A stretch of DNA of 64,000 bases from Microvirga sp. 3-52 (GCF_018383585.1 NZ_JAHAMK010000004.1:76989-140988), one strand, 5' to 3'. Shown: positions 18,190 through 26,738, numbered from the stretch's first letter. The notes: generated by a model not told the origin, from the letters alone. A program made the numbers and translations.

Positions 18190-19368
18190 ATGATCATGCG
18201 CGCCGATGCGTCGAGCGGGACGAGCCTCCTTTATAATCTTCGCTTTCGGGCTGTTCTCTACCAGGTGCTCGCCGTCGGGAGCATCGTCCTTGTCGGTCTT
18301 TATCTGTTTTCAAACGTCTCACAGAAGCTGGCGGAGCAGAACATTGCCACAGGCTTCGGTTACCTGAGCCGTGAAGCCGGCTTCGTCATCAGTCAGTCCT
18401 TGATCGACTACAAGCCCACTGACACCTATGGCCGCGCTATCCTCGTCGGCATCGTCAACACCGTTTGGGTTTCGGTCTGGAGCGTGGCGCTCGCCACGCT
18501 CATCGGACTTTTCGTCGGCATCGCCCGTCTTTCCCGCAACCCGCTGCTCGCCTTCCTGGCCTTCCTCCATGTCGAAGCACTGCGCAATGTGCCTCTCCTG
18601 CTCTACCTCTTCCTCTGGTATGCCCTAATCGTTACTGGCCTACCGGCTGTGCGCGAAGCATGGGAAATTCTGCCCCACGTCTTCCTGAGCAACAGCGGCC
18701 TGACCGTACCTTCCCTAATATGGACGAGCGCCCATACGATCGTTCTTCTGGCGCTGATTCTGGGAGGAATTCTCGGAATTTTCGTGCGCCGCCGTGCAAT
18801 CGCCGAGCGCATCAGAACGGGTCAGGCGCAGGTGACCTGGCCTCTGGTTGCACTGGCTCTTCTTCTCCCACCTGTTCTCGCGGCTCTCGTCGTTCAACCC
18901 GATCTAACGCTCAGCATTCCGGAGAAAGGACGCTTTCGGTTGACGGGCGGTTCTCAGCTCACTCCGGAATTTACCGCTCTCCTCGTCGGTCTCGCACTCT
19001 CGGCCTCAGCCGGCATCGCCGAGATCGTGAGAAGCGGGATATTATCGGTGCACAAAGGGCAGCGGGAGGCTGCGCGTGCACTGGGCCTGAGGGACGGGTT
19101 GACCATGCGCCTCGTCGTTCTGCCGCAGGCGCTTCGCGTCATCATTCCTCCTCTCACCAGCAGCTATTTGAGCCTCTTCAAGAATTCGTCGCTTGCAATC
19201 GCTATCGGCTACCCGGATCTCGTCATGGTGTCGAACACGACCATGAACCAGACCGGACAGGCAATTGAGGGAATCGCGATCTTCATGCTGGTCTATCTCG
19301 GCCTGTCGATCATGATCTCCCTGTTCATGAACTGGTACAACAGCCGCGTTGCGCTGAAGGAGCGCTAG
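18190..19368 (+). CDS. aapQ: General L-amino acid ABC transporter permease
   Basis: Inner-membrane permease, 392 residues, matching AapQ/BztB in size and motif order. An N-terminal helix (RAVLYQVLAVGSIVLVGLYLFSNV) is followed by the long periplasmic insert with ATGFGYLSREAGFVISQSLI, which is diagnostic for this subfamily. Then come GRAILVGIVNTVWVSV and the EAA loop KGQREAARALGLRDGLTMRLVVLPQALRVIIPP, the contact site for the ATPase. GGAAAGG precedes two possible ATGs (18190 and 18196). The gene is followed after three bases by aapM. Confidence 0.93.
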   Translation: MIMRADASSGTSLLYNLRFRAVLYQVLAVGSIVLVGLYLFSNVSQKLAEQNIATGFGYLSREAGFVISQSLIDYKPTDTYGRAILVGIVNTVWVSVWSVALATLIGLFVGIARLSRNPLLAFLAFLHVEALRNVPLLLYLFLWYALIVTGLPAVREAWEILPHVFLSNSGLTVPSLIWTSAHTIVLLALILGGILGIFVRRRAIAERIRTGQAQVTWPLVALALLLPPVLAALVVQPDLTLSIPEKGRFRLTGGSQLTPEFTALLVGLALSASAGIAEIVRSGILSVHKGQREAARALGLRDGLTMRLVVLPQALRVIIPPLTSSYLSLFKNSSLAIAIGYPDLVMVSNTTMNQTGQAIEGIAIFMLVYLGLSIMISLFMNWYNSRVALKER

Positions 19369-19371
19369 GCC

Positions 19372-20484
19372 ATGACGACCGCGACAGACATTGCCGAAGC
19401 ACAGCTGAAGATGCCGGTTCAGCGAGAACCGAATGTGGAGCGTCGCCTGCTCCACCGCATGCTCAAGCCTCTCTTCGGGACGCCCGTCAATGCCATCGTC
19501 ACACTAGCTTGCTTGTGGATCCTGTGGCTGGGGGTCAAAGGCGCCTACGGCTGGCTCGTGACCCGAGCCGTCACGGAGGGCGGAGCCCAGGCTTGCAAGG
19601 TCGGGCATGGCGCCTGCTGGCCCTTCTACGAGGCGAAGCTTCGCTTCATGATCTTCGGCGTCTATCCCTATGACGAGCATTGGCGCGTGGCGCTCGCTAT
19701 GATCCTATTTCTGGGTGCTATGGGGATCACTATGATCCCGCGCTTCTGGAACAGAAATCTCCTCGTTCTCTGGGGCGTGACAATCGTCACGACGGCAATC
19801 CTGATTTCGGGCGGCGTGTTCGGCCTTTCCTATGTACCGACGACGCAATGGAGCGGTCTGCCCCTCTCCTTCCTGCTCTCGGCTGTCGGACTTGCTTTCG
19901 GCTTTCCTCTCGGTGTCGTTCTGGCTCTGGCACGATCCTCGAAGCTCCCCGCCATTCGTGTGATCGCTATCGTCTTCATCGAGGTAATCCGGGGGGTGCC
20001 GCTCATCAGCATTCTGTTCATGGCATCCGTCATGCTGCCGCTCTTCATGCCGAGCGGCATGACGGTGGACAAGCTGCTGCGGGCACAGATTGCCATCATC
20101 ATCTTCGCAGCGGCCTATATCGCAGAGGCAATCCGTGGTGGATTGCAGGCGATTCCACGAGGCCAGCACGAGGCTTCCAGCGCGATGGGCCTCCATTACT
20201 GGCAGGCCATGCGCCTCGTCGTTCTGCCGCAAGCCCTGAAGATCGCCATTCCGCCACTGGTGAACATTTCTATCGGCTTCTTTCAGGACACGACGCTCGT
20301 CACGATCATCGGCCTTCTGGATTTCCTCTCCACCGTTCGTACGGCGATGACCGATCCAAACTGGGTTGGCATCGCCGCGCTGGAAGGCTACGTCTTCGCG
20401 GCCGTCGTGTTCCTGGTATTTTCCTACGGGATGGGCGCCTATAGCCGGTTCCTGGAGCGTCACATGCGCCTCGGGTACGATTAG
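19372..20484 (+). CDS. aapM: General L-amino acid ABC transporter permease
   Basis: Second permease, 370 residues, AapM/BztC type. Helices begin near residue 40 (VNAIVTLACLWILWLGVKGAYGW). The subfamily segment CWPFYEAKLRFMIFGVYPYDEHWRV follows, then the core with FIEVIRGVPLISILFMASVMLPLF. The EAA loop reads PRGQHEASSAMGLHYWQAMRLVVLPQALKIAIPP. It should pair with AapQ. In most rhizobial operons the ATPase gene aapP comes next; here the following gene is on the opposite strand 20 bases on, so this transporter needs an ATPase encoded elsewhere. Confidence 0.93.
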   Translation: MTTATDIAEAQLKMPVQREPNVERRLLHRMLKPLFGTPVNAIVTLACLWILWLGVKGAYGWLVTRAVTEGGAQACKVGHGACWPFYEAKLRFMIFGVYPYDEHWRVALAMILFLGAMGITMIPRFWNRNLLVLWGVTIVTTAILISGGVFGLSYVPTTQWSGLPLSFLLSAVGLAFGFPLGVVLALARSSKLPAIRVIAIVFIEVIRGVPLISILFMASVMLPLFMPSGMTVDKLLRAQIAIIIFAAAYIAEAIRGGLQAIPRGQHEASSAMGLHYWQAMRLVVLPQALKIAIPPLVNISIGFFQDTTLVTIIGLLDFLSTVRTAMTDPNWVGIAALEGYVFAAVVFLVFSYGMGAYSRFLERHMRLGYD

Positions 20485-20504
20485 CGCATCGGCAGGGCCA
20501 TCGT

Positions 20505-21800
20505 TCAGGCAGCGCGAGCTGCCTGACGCTCCTTGGCAAGATCCATAGCTTGATAGGTCCAGTAGGTGAGCTGCGCTGCAGCAAGTCCGAAGGGACCTCC
20601 GTTCCACACGAGCCCGAAGGGTTCATAGAGGCGGTATCGGTCGCTTGCGCCGAGGATGCCTTCGGCGATGACGCGACCTCCAACAGCCGTTGTGTTCATG
20701 CCACGTCCGCCGAATCCAAAGACGTACCAGACACCCGGCTGGAGTTGCCCAATGAGCGGCATCAGGTGGCGCGCGTAGGCCATGAGTCCTGACCACGCTG
20801 TCTCCACACGAATGCCCTTGAGCTGCGGATAGGTGGAGACCATCGTCTTCTGCATCATGTCGGCAAGACGACGTGGCTCGGTTCTGCGCGTCGTGATACG
20901 GCCGCCCCAAAGAAGCCGCGCCCCCTCATCGACGAGGCGATAGTAATCGCCCGCACGACGGTTGTCGCTGATCGCCATCGGCGTACGCACGGCGTCGGCA
21001 ATCCTTTCCGGCGCCGCCTCCGTCAGAAGCACGTACGTCGCAATTGGCAGAATGCTGCGGCGCAAGCGAGGCATGAGATCGTCCGTATAGCCACCACCTG
21101 CCAAGATCACGTCGCGTGCTCTGACTTCGCCGCGTGTCGTCCTGACGACCTTTTCCGCGCCTCCGAGATCGCAACCGAGAACCCGGGAGCCCTCAAAGAT
21201 CCTACCGTTCAGGGCCTCGATTGCCCTTGCCAGGGATCGGGCATAGTTGAGGGGATGGAAGTGAAAGGAGGCAGGGTCATAGAGCGCCTGATAGTATTTC
21301 GGCGAGCGCAGGACATCTCGTACGGCATCGGTTGGTATCACTTTGAGGTCGTAATTGAACTCCCTCTTCATCATCTCGCATTGGCGGGCAAGGCCGTCGG
21401 GATCGTGATATCGGAGCACGCTCATCTTGCCGTAGACGCGCTTGTTATCGGTCATACCAAGGCTGTCGATATTCCCTTCGACGATGCTCACGCCCTCGAT
21501 CGAAAGCCGATGCAACATCTGTGCCCTCTCATGTCCCACCATGCGTGTGATATTGGCGTGACTGGTTGCGTAGCCCGGACCGACGAAGCCTCCATTGCGG
21601 CCCGACGCCCCCCACCCGACGCGCTCGGCCTCCAGAATCACTACCGAACGGCCTGCCCGCGCTAGATCGAGAGCTGCTGTTAGACCTGCAAGCCCACCAC
21701 CGACAATTGCGACATCGGCCTTCACCGTCTCATCGAGAGAAGAGCGTTGTGAAATATCCGTAAGGGTGCGGGCGTAGTAGGTGTCTCCATAACCGGTCAT
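20505..21800 (-). CDS. FAD-dependent amine/amino-acid oxidoreductase (PuuB/DAO family)
   Basis: Flavoprotein of the DAO superfamily, 431 residues from ATG at 21800 (MTGYGDTYYARTL), preceded by GGGGGA; the frame to 22007 is open but has no support. The dinucleotide-binding motif is VAIVGGGLAGLTAALDLARAG with the closing Glu in VVILEAE (about residues 29-56). The next motif, GWGASGRNGGFVGPG, is the typical flavin-contact segment of gamma-glutamylputrescine oxidase-like enzymes. LLWGGRITTRRTEP and VWYVFGFGGRGMNTTAVGGRVIAEGI complete the fold. It would oxidise an amine or imino acid with release of H2O2. It converges on the Aap permeases, so the substrate may be imported by them. Confidence 0.88.
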   Translation of the reverse strand: MTGYGDTYYARTLTDISQRSSLDETVKADVAIVGGGLAGLTAALDLARAGRSVVILEAERVGWGASGRNGGFVGPGYATSHANITRMVGHERAQMLHRLSIEGVSIVEGNIDSLGMTDNKRVYGKMSVLRYHDPDGLARQCEMMKREFNYDLKVIPTDAVRDVLRSPKYYQALYDPASFHFHPLNYARSLARAIEALNGRIFEGSRVLGCDLGGAEKVVRTTRGEVRARDVILAGGGYTDDLMPRLRRSILPIATYVLLTEAAPERIADAVRTPMAISDNRRAGDYYRLVDEGARLLWGGRITTRRTEPRRLADMMQKTMVSTYPQLKGIRVETAWSGLMAYARHLMPLIGQLQPGVWYVFGFGGRGMNTTAVGGRVIAEGILGASDRYRLYEPFGLVWNGGPFGLAAAQLTYWTYQAMDLAKERQAARAA

Positions 21801-22325
21801 GAAAATCCCCCGATCCTCGTGATCTCCGCAAAGCCTACCGCATCCTGGGAAAAAGTGGACTGCCTTTCCGAGCAGAACACTACGAGATTGAAGAAATCGA
21901 CACGCGACGTGTACGGTCGTGGCATATGGTGAGGCGGACTGGATCGGGCCTCGTTGCAGAAACTTGCATGTAACAGGTCCAGAGGGCCGATTTTGTTCAG
22001 GCGGCAAGACCGAGAAGCTTGCTCATGAGACGGATGATGTTCCACTTATGGGCTGCAAGCGCTCCTTGACGCACAGATCTTAGAGCTTCCACCCCCACTT
22101 CGATGCTTGTTAGCGTCGAAGTGAGCCATTGATGCCCCCAATATTACCCCCATGAGGCGTGCTAGGGCAGTTGTGGCGCAACGGGTAATTCCTGCTTCCA
22201 ACCGCTGAAAGCTGATCGACATCCTCTCTACGAAGAATCCTGAGCATCCCTTCCCGGGAGCCTCCTGTGCCGGAGCTGATCATCGCATGGCTCACACAGT
22301 CTGAGATGCCGTGTCCGGAGATCCT
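21801..22325. other. Gene-poor stretch with possible coding remnant and diverged repeat
   Basis: No complete gene is seen in these 525 bases. On the minus strand a frame ending at 21999 is open for about 45 codons and finishes RQGALAAHKWNIIRLMSKLL before its stop. It has no start or ribosome site and may be the tail of a lost gene, possibly a transposase, which I cannot confirm. At 21840-21869 the motif GCATCnTnnGnAAAAGTnGAC resembles the extragenic repeat seen at 8892. This stretch may also hold the promoter of the oxidase gene. Confidence 0.4.
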
Positions 22326-23414
22326 CTACGCGACGGGGGCATTGACGGTACAGACGACCCCCGTTGGCGCAAATGTAATTTCCACTTGGCCATCCAGATC
22401 ATGGGCGAGGCTGCGCTCGATAAGTCGCGATCCGAAGCCCCGTCGGCGGGGAGCGACCACGGGCGGCCCTCCGGCCTCAATCCAGCTCAAGGTCAGCTGG
22501 GGCGGCGCAGCCCCGTTTCTCACATTCCACGACACCTCGATCGTGCCGGTCTTGTTCGACAAGGCACCGTACTTCACCGCGTTGGTTGCTAATTCGTGCA
22601 GTGCCATCGCCAGAGCGAGCGACATGCGGGGAGTCACACGCACATGCGGCCCCTTGATGTGGAATCGGATCTCCCCCGAGATCTGGTACGGCTCGAGGGC
22701 CTTATCAACCACTTCAACCAGATCGGCCCCGTCCCAGCTCTCGCGGGTGAGCACATCGTGCGCCCGAGAGAGGGCGAGCAACCGCCTCTCCAGCGCATCT
22801 CGCGCACCCTCCTTCGTCTCTGCCGTACGCAGGGTCTGGGCCGAAATGGATTGCACCGTCGCAAGCGTGTTCTTCACCCGGTGATTCAGTTCGTCGATAA
22901 GCAGGCGTTGATGCTCGGCGGCGCGCTTTTCCTTATCAAGTGCAGACCGCAGACGCTCCTCGCTGCGATGCAGGTCCTCCAGCCGGGCCCGTGCCTCGTA
23001 TTGCCGCCGCCGCCCGCGCAAGGCGGACCGGGCAACACTCACCAATGTGCTGGGGTGAAAGGGGCGCTCGAGGAATATCACGTTGCCAAGAACGTCGGAG
23101 AGGCGCGCCAGGGCTGGATTGCGTTCAATTCCTCCGCCGCGAAGGGTAAGCAACACGAAAGCGAAGTCCGACCAGGGAGGCTGACCCGAGAGCCAGCAGG
23201 AGAGGCCCTTCAGATCCGCCGTACGGAAAGACTCATCCGTGACGAGCGCGAAGCCCGCACCCTGCGCGATCTCACGCACGAGCGCCGGCATGTCAGGGCA
23301 GACCTCCGCCGCGATACCCGCGCTCCGCAGAATGTCTGCGGCGATAGTTGCATCCCGTCCATGAGGCGCCAGGATGATCGCGCGCTCCGAATGCGGGTGG
23401 AGAACGTCGTTCAT
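22326..23414 (-). CDS. HWE-type sensor histidine kinase with receiver-like N-terminus
   Basis: Cytoplasmic histidine kinase, 362 residues. Residues 1-130 have the length and hydrophobic pattern of a receiver domain (AIILAPHGRDATIAADIL at the start), but no acidic phosphoacceptor pocket is apparent. A coiled linker (about 130-170, rich in Arg and Glu) leads to the phosphoacceptor box IDELNHRVKNTLATVQSIS, with His in HRVKNTL. The ATP domain shows MALHELATNAVKYGALS (N box), a Trp-x-Glu variant in LSWIEAGGPPV, and RRRGFGSRLIERSL (G box), all typical of HWE/HisKA_2 kinases. No transmembrane segment is visible. It starts two bases after the KaiC-like gene ends, so kinase and ATPase are co-produced. 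The partner regulator is not in this window. Confidence 0.9.
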   Translation of the reverse strand: MNDVLHPHSERAIILAPHGRDATIAADILRSAGIAAEVCPDMPALVREIAQGAGFALVTDESFRTADLKGLSCWLSGQPPWSDFAFVLLTLRGGGIERNPALARLSDVLGNVIFLERPFHPSTLVSVARSALRGRRRQYEARARLEDLHRSEERLRSALDKEKRAAEHQRLLIDELNHRVKNTLATVQSISAQTLRTAETKEGARDALERRLLALSRAHDVLTRESWDGADLVEVVDKALEPYQISGEIRFHIKGPHVRVTPRMSLALAMALHELATNAVKYGALSNKTGTIEVSWNVRNGAAPPQLTLSWIEAGGPPVVAPRRRGFGSRLIERSLAHDLDGQVEITFAPTGVVCTVNAPVA

Positions 23415-23416
23415 GC

Positions 23417-24913
23417 TCAGCGGTCTTTGAGCAGCTGCGCGCGGTCGCCGTCGGTAAAGACGGGGGTTCCACGCAAAATGCCCTGAAAGTTCTCCAGCGG
23501 TTCGCCGAGGGCGATGCCCCTGTTGGTGATGCGCATCTCGCGAATGGTGTTCTCATGCGAACCGAACCGCTTCTTGATGATCGAAATCGCCCGCCGAACC
23601 TGGCCGAATGCCTCGAAGTAGCGCAGCAGGATCACCGTGTCGGCCAGATAGGTGACATCGACAGGACTCTTGATGTCGCCCACAAGCCCGTGCTGAGCGA
23701 CTGTGAGGAAGGTCGAAACACCCTGCCGGTTCAGGTATTGCAGAAGCTCATGGATATGCAGGGTCAGGAATTGCTCTTCCGGCATGGCGGCCTGATAGCC
23801 GTTGAGGCCATCGATCACGACCGTCTTCACGCCAAAGCGATGGATCTTGGTGCGCACCCGGTCTGTGAATTCGCCAGGCGAGAGCTCGGCGGCGTCGACC
23901 TGCTCGATAAACAGATGGCCGGCAGCGCACAGCGCCTCCAGGTCGATGCCGATCAACTTGGCCCGGTCGATCAGGAGGCCGAGTTCCTCGTCGAAGATGA
24001 ACAGGGCTGCCTTTTCACCGCGGGCGGCCGCAGAAACGGCGAATTGCACGGTCAGGAGGGACTTGCCCGTCCCTGCCGGACCCATCACCAGCGTGCTCGA
24101 GCCCTGCTCGACACCGCCGCCGAGGAGTGCGTCGAGCTCACCGATTCCGCTCGTGAGGACATTGCGGGCAAAGCCGGTCTTGTGCTCGCCGGAGACAAGG
24201 CGTGGAAATACCTGGACGCCCCCTTCCGCAATGATGAAATCATGATACCCGCCCCGGAACGACTGGCCACGATACTTGATCACCCTCAGGCGGCGGCGCT
24301 CGGCGCCGTAGCTGGGCGTAAGCCCCTCGAGGCGAATCACGCCGTGGGCGAGGCTGTGAACGGTCTTGTCATTGGTATCCGTGGTCAGATCATCCAGCAG
24401 GAGAACCGTTGCCCCCTGCCGGGCGAAGTAGTGCTTCATCGCCAGAATCTGGCGACGGTAGCGCAGAGAGCTTTGCGCCAGAAGGCGGATCTCGGACAGG
24501 CTATCGATTACGATGCGCACTGGCTGCGTCCGGTCGATCGCCTCGAACACGGCCTTGGTGGTTTCACCGAGCTCGAGATCGGACGAGTAGAGCAGGCTCT
24601 GCTGATGCTCGTCATCGAGAAGGCTCTCGGGCGGCACGAGTTCGTACACGTGAATGCTGTCGCCGAGTGTCCAGCCATGGGACGCTGCGCCATCGCGCAG
24701 CTCCTTCTCTGTCTCGGACATGGTGATGTAGAGCCCGGTTTCTCCGGACTCGGCCCCATCGAGCAGGAACTGAAGAGCGATGGTGGTCTTGCCGGTGCCG
24801 GGATTGCCCTCCAGAAGGTAGACATGTCCGGGCGACAGGCCTCCCACGAGGATGTGGTCGAGACCTGCAACCCCGGTCCGCGCTTTCGGAGTGGTGTGAG
24901 GCTTAGCGATCAT
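23417..24913 (-). CDS. KaiC-like double RecA-domain ATPase
   Basis: Protein of 498 residues with two tandem KaiC/RecA domains, the architecture of the cyanobacterial clock ATPase. Domain 1: Walker A in LLEGNPGTGKTTIALQFLLDG (about 33-50), a catalytic Glu in YITMSETEKEL, and Walker B in RIVIDSLSEIRLLA. Domain 2: TSGIGELDALLGGGVEQGS, Walker A GPAGTGKSLLTVQF (about 277-290), FIFDEELG, and Walker B TVVIDGLNGYQ. The C-terminal linker IIKKRFGSHENTIREMRI matches other bacterial KaiC-like proteins. There is no kaiA or kaiB nearby. It overlaps the HigA-like gene by 11 bases and is followed directly by the HWE kinase, so a phosphosignalling role outside a classical clock is likely. Confidence 0.92.
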   Translation of the reverse strand: MIAKPHTTPKARTGVAGLDHILVGGLSPGHVYLLEGNPGTGKTTIALQFLLDGAESGETGLYITMSETEKELRDGAASHGWTLGDSIHVYELVPPESLLDDEHQQSLLYSSDLELGETTKAVFEAIDRTQPVRIVIDSLSEIRLLAQSSLRYRRQILAMKHYFARQGATVLLLDDLTTDTNDKTVHSLAHGVIRLEGLTPSYGAERRRLRVIKYRGQSFRGGYHDFIIAEGGVQVFPRLVSGEHKTGFARNVLTSGIGELDALLGGGVEQGSSTLVMGPAGTGKSLLTVQFAVSAAARGEKAALFIFDEELGLLIDRAKLIGIDLEALCAAGHLFIEQVDAAELSPGEFTDRVRTKIHRFGVKTVVIDGLNGYQAAMPEEQFLTLHIHELLQYLNRQGVSTFLTVAQHGLVGDIKSPVDVTYLADTVILLRYFEAFGQVRRAISIIKKRFGSHENTIREMRITNRGIALGEPLENFQGILRGTPVFTDGDRAQLLKDR

Positions 24914-25253
24914 GGGACAATCCGATCTCAGCCTGAAGAGCGGCCGGAAGCGTGTGGGTTGGGATCAGCCCGAGCAAACCTGAGAGCGCCTGCTCCGCGT
25001 GCCAGAGGTCGTGCTGCTGCTGCCGCTCCAGCCAGAAGCCGGGCGTTGTGCCTGAGAGACGGGCAAGGCGCGTTGCCATTTCCGGACTGATCGCTGCCTT
25101 GGCGGCAAGAACCCGATGAAGTGTCTGGCGGGCGATGCGAAGCTCACGGGCGGCCTGGCTGACCGACAGGCCGAGACCCGGCAAGACTCGGTCACGCAGG
25201 ATCCAACCCGGATGGGGCGGTGCCACCAGGAGAGCCTCTCGGGCGAAGGGCAT
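24903..25253 (-). CDS. HigA-family XRE-type transcriptional regulator (orphan antitoxin-like)
   Basis: DNA-binding protein of 116 residues with HigA architecture: HPGWILRDRVLPGLGLSVSQAARELRI, then ARQTLHRVLAAKAAISPEMATRLARL as the helix-turn-helix, then PGFWLERQQQHDLWHAE, the typical HigA tail. In toxin-antitoxin loci HigA neutralises the mRNA interferase HigB; no HigB gene is found on either side. Instead the gene overlaps kaiC by 11 bases and lies 22 bases downstream of a palindrome. The simplest reading is a co-opted repressor controlling the KaiC/kinase operon that it heads. The C-terminal 30 residues extend beyond the usual family end. Confidence 0.88.
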   Translation of the reverse strand: MPFAREALLVAPPHPGWILRDRVLPGLGLSVSQAARELRIARQTLHRVLAAKAAISPEMATRLARLSGTTPGFWLERQQQHDLWHAEQALSGLLGLIPTHTLPAALQAEIGLSHDR

Positions 25254-25275
25254 GATCCTACCTTGTTTAAGCCGA

Positions 25276-25296
25276 CTGTAACGTTATGGGTTACAG
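25276..25296. promoter_or_regulatory. Operator-like palindrome upstream of higA-kaiC-kinase operon
   Basis: A perfect inverted repeat CTGTAAC-N7-GTTACAG, 22 bases upstream of the HigA-like start codon. Its spacing fits an XRE dimer and resembles operators through which HigA proteins repress their own operons. The repeat is seen directly; autoregulation is inferred. Confidence 0.65.
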
Positions 25297-25464
25297 GTCA
25301 GGAATGACAAGGGCTGTAGCTGCCTTCAGCACGAATCATCAATACGATGGGTAGGTGCAGATGAGAGCCGGTTGGTCCGGTGAACGCAATTCGCGGCCGA
25401 CAATAGTCGGGCTGGCTGGCCGGAAGTCCAGAGGGTCCGGCCGACTGCGTTCACCGTGATGGTC

Positions 25465-25728
25465 TTAACCGATCTGTTCGAGGATGATTGCTCTAACTTC
25501 TTCCCGGGTGAGACTGGTTTGCTGCGGCTGCCACGTGGAGGTGGACTTGCATGGCTGCTTCTGCGGCGAAGGCCGGGAGAGCACCTTTACGGGCTTGGGG
25601 GAGGGAATTGTGTACATAGTGTCCTTGAGCGACTTCGGCGGCGAGCCGTGCCACTGTCGTTGATTGTTGATGAAGTCGAATGCGGGGCAAAACGACGGAT
25701 CCACTGCGAAGTTCCACGCAGCGACCAA
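25465..25728 (-). CDS. Small hypothetical protein
   Basis: A possible protein of 87 residues. It has balanced composition (a Pro- and Ser-rich middle, C-terminal TREEVRAIILEQIG helix) more natural than the overlapping plus-strand frame 25456-25806. A short segment, FCPAFDFINNQRQWHGSPP, could be structured, but no family is recognised. It has no operon partner: the HigA-like gene lies about 200 bases further on the same strand beyond the operator. A strong ribosome site is not evident, so I treat it as plausible rather than firm. Confidence 0.45.
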   Translation of the reverse strand: MVAAWNFAVDPSFCPAFDFINNQRQWHGSPPKSLKDTMYTIPSPKPVKVLSRPSPQKQPCKSTSTWQPQQTSLTREEVRAIILEQIG

Positions 25729-26176
25729 ACTTCAAAGGCGCGGAAAGCAGGCTCGGCGCTCAATCATGAGCTTCAGAGAGCAGGCCGAACATATCGGTTG
25801 GATTGATCCAGTATGGACTAGTTTCTTTGGAATTACAAGACAGAACGGGAAAATAATGACAAATTCATGAGATGAGAGCTATCGAGGAGCGCTCCTGACC
25901 GGCACTTCACATCCAAAATGCTCGAATCGGGCGCTCAGTTCTGGGTTATGACCACGGCTCACCTAGAAAATTACTAGGGATCATGCCTTGTATTCGCCGC
26001 AAGTGGGCGCTAGATAACCCTCTATCGACATTTGGCCGGACAATCGGGCCGTTACGCCTTGGCCTTCCAGGCGCACGTTCAGACACTCTTCCAAACATCG
26101 ACGAACCCGAGTGCGAGGTCGTGCGGCTGCACGCTCTCGGCTCACGTGCACTTCTAGCCTAACCAAGGATCTTCCC
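25729..26176. other. Non-coding stretch including long 5' leader of cspA
   Basis: No gene is supported in these roughly 450 bases. The section from about 25800 to 25980 is clearly richer in A and T than its surroundings and likely contains the cspA promoter. Cold-shock genes typically have a long structured leader that controls translation; such a leader here would run to 26176, but its start cannot be fixed by eye. Confidence 0.4.
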
Positions 26177-26386
26177 ATGATTACGGGCACCGTGAAATTC
26201 TACAACGACCAAAAGGGCTTCGGCTTCATCCAGCCGGACGATGGCAGCAAGGACGTGTTCGTCCACGCCACCGCGCTCGAGCGCGCCGGCATCCGCGGCC
26301 TGCGCGAAGGCCAGAAGGTCTCCTTCGACACCGCCGAAGACCGCCGCTCCGGAAAAGTCGCCGTCAACAATATCCAGGCTGACTAA
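26177..26386 (+). CDS. cspA: Cold-shock protein (CspA family)
   Basis: Single-stranded nucleic-acid-binding protein of 69 residues with one OB-fold cold-shock domain. RNP1 is KGFGFIQPD (residues 14-22) and RNP2 is DVFVHATAL (about 28-36); both are intact with their aromatic residues. It acts as an RNA chaperone. ATG at 26177 (MITGTVKFYNDQ) is preceded by AAGGAT; the open frame extends upstream only by chance. It is the first of a same-strand run of small genes ending with rpsU, suggesting joint induction under cold or stress. A good terminator follows about 40 bases after the stop. Confidence 0.97.
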   Translation: MITGTVKFYNDQKGFGFIQPDDGSKDVFVHATALERAGIRGLREGQKVSFDTAEDRRSGKVAVNNIQAD

Positions 26387-26422
26387 GGATGCTACGGCAC
26401 TTCTCATAAGTGCAGCCTATGG

Positions 26423-26449
26423 AGCCGCTCCCGGGTGGGGCGGCTTTTT
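26423..26449 (+). terminator. Rho-independent terminator after cspA
   Basis: Stem AGCCGCTCC paired with GGGGCGGCT (one G-T pair) around a short loop, followed by TTTTTCTTTT. It should end the cspA transcript and insulate it from the small genes downstream. Confidence 0.88.
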
Positions 26450-26494
26450 CTTTTGAATGGCCAACGACCCAATGGCCGGACTGGTGAGAAAACG

Positions 26495-26692
26495 ATGTAT
26501 ACTTTTCGAAAAGCTCCCGCCAAATCGGTGATGTTCGTAGTGGACTATGACGATGCTCGCCGAGCCTATCTCTGGATCGACAATCCAGAAAAGGCCTCCG
26601 ACACGCGCATTGTCGAAATGATGGCACGAGCCCAGCAGGAGCAGGGTACCCTTCCTGAAGGCACCATTACCAGCATCAGGCGCGTCCGATAA
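26495..26692 (+). CDS. Small hypothetical protein
   Basis: Protein of 65 residues from ATG at 26495 (MYTFRKAPAKSVMFVVDYDDARRAYLWIDNP, first half); the frame extends 20 codons upstream, but that part overlaps the cspA terminator and is rejected. GAGAAAACG precedes the start. It appears to be a small alpha/beta protein: two strands (VMFVVDYD, AYLWIDNP), a helix rich in Glu and Arg, and a final strand (GTITSIRRV). No family is recognised. It sits 46 bases upstream of the DUF6481 gene on the same strand and may be co-transcribed with it. Confidence 0.65.
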   Translation: MYTFRKAPAKSVMFVVDYDDARRAYLWIDNPEKASDTRIVEMMARAQQEQGTLPEGTITSIRRVR

Positions 26693-26738
26693 CCGGCATA
26701 GGACGGGATTGGCAGCCTCCATAAGATCGACAGGTGAC

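Noticed and set aside
21960-22140. Possible transposase tail (minus strand, ending LMSKLLGLAA)
   Set aside because: No terminal repeats, target duplication or catalytic motif were visible, so it is not called as a mobile element.
22150-22200. tRNA-like string GCGCAACGGGTAATTCC
   Set aside because: No acceptor stem, anticodon arm or T arm could be built around it.
23555-25090. Plus-strand open frame of 511 residues
   Set aside because: Antisense to the KaiC-like ATPase, which has two complete nucleotide-binding domains.
25254-25464. Search for a HigB toxin gene next to the HigA-like gene
   Set aside because: No open frame with HigB features on either strand; only the palindrome is there.
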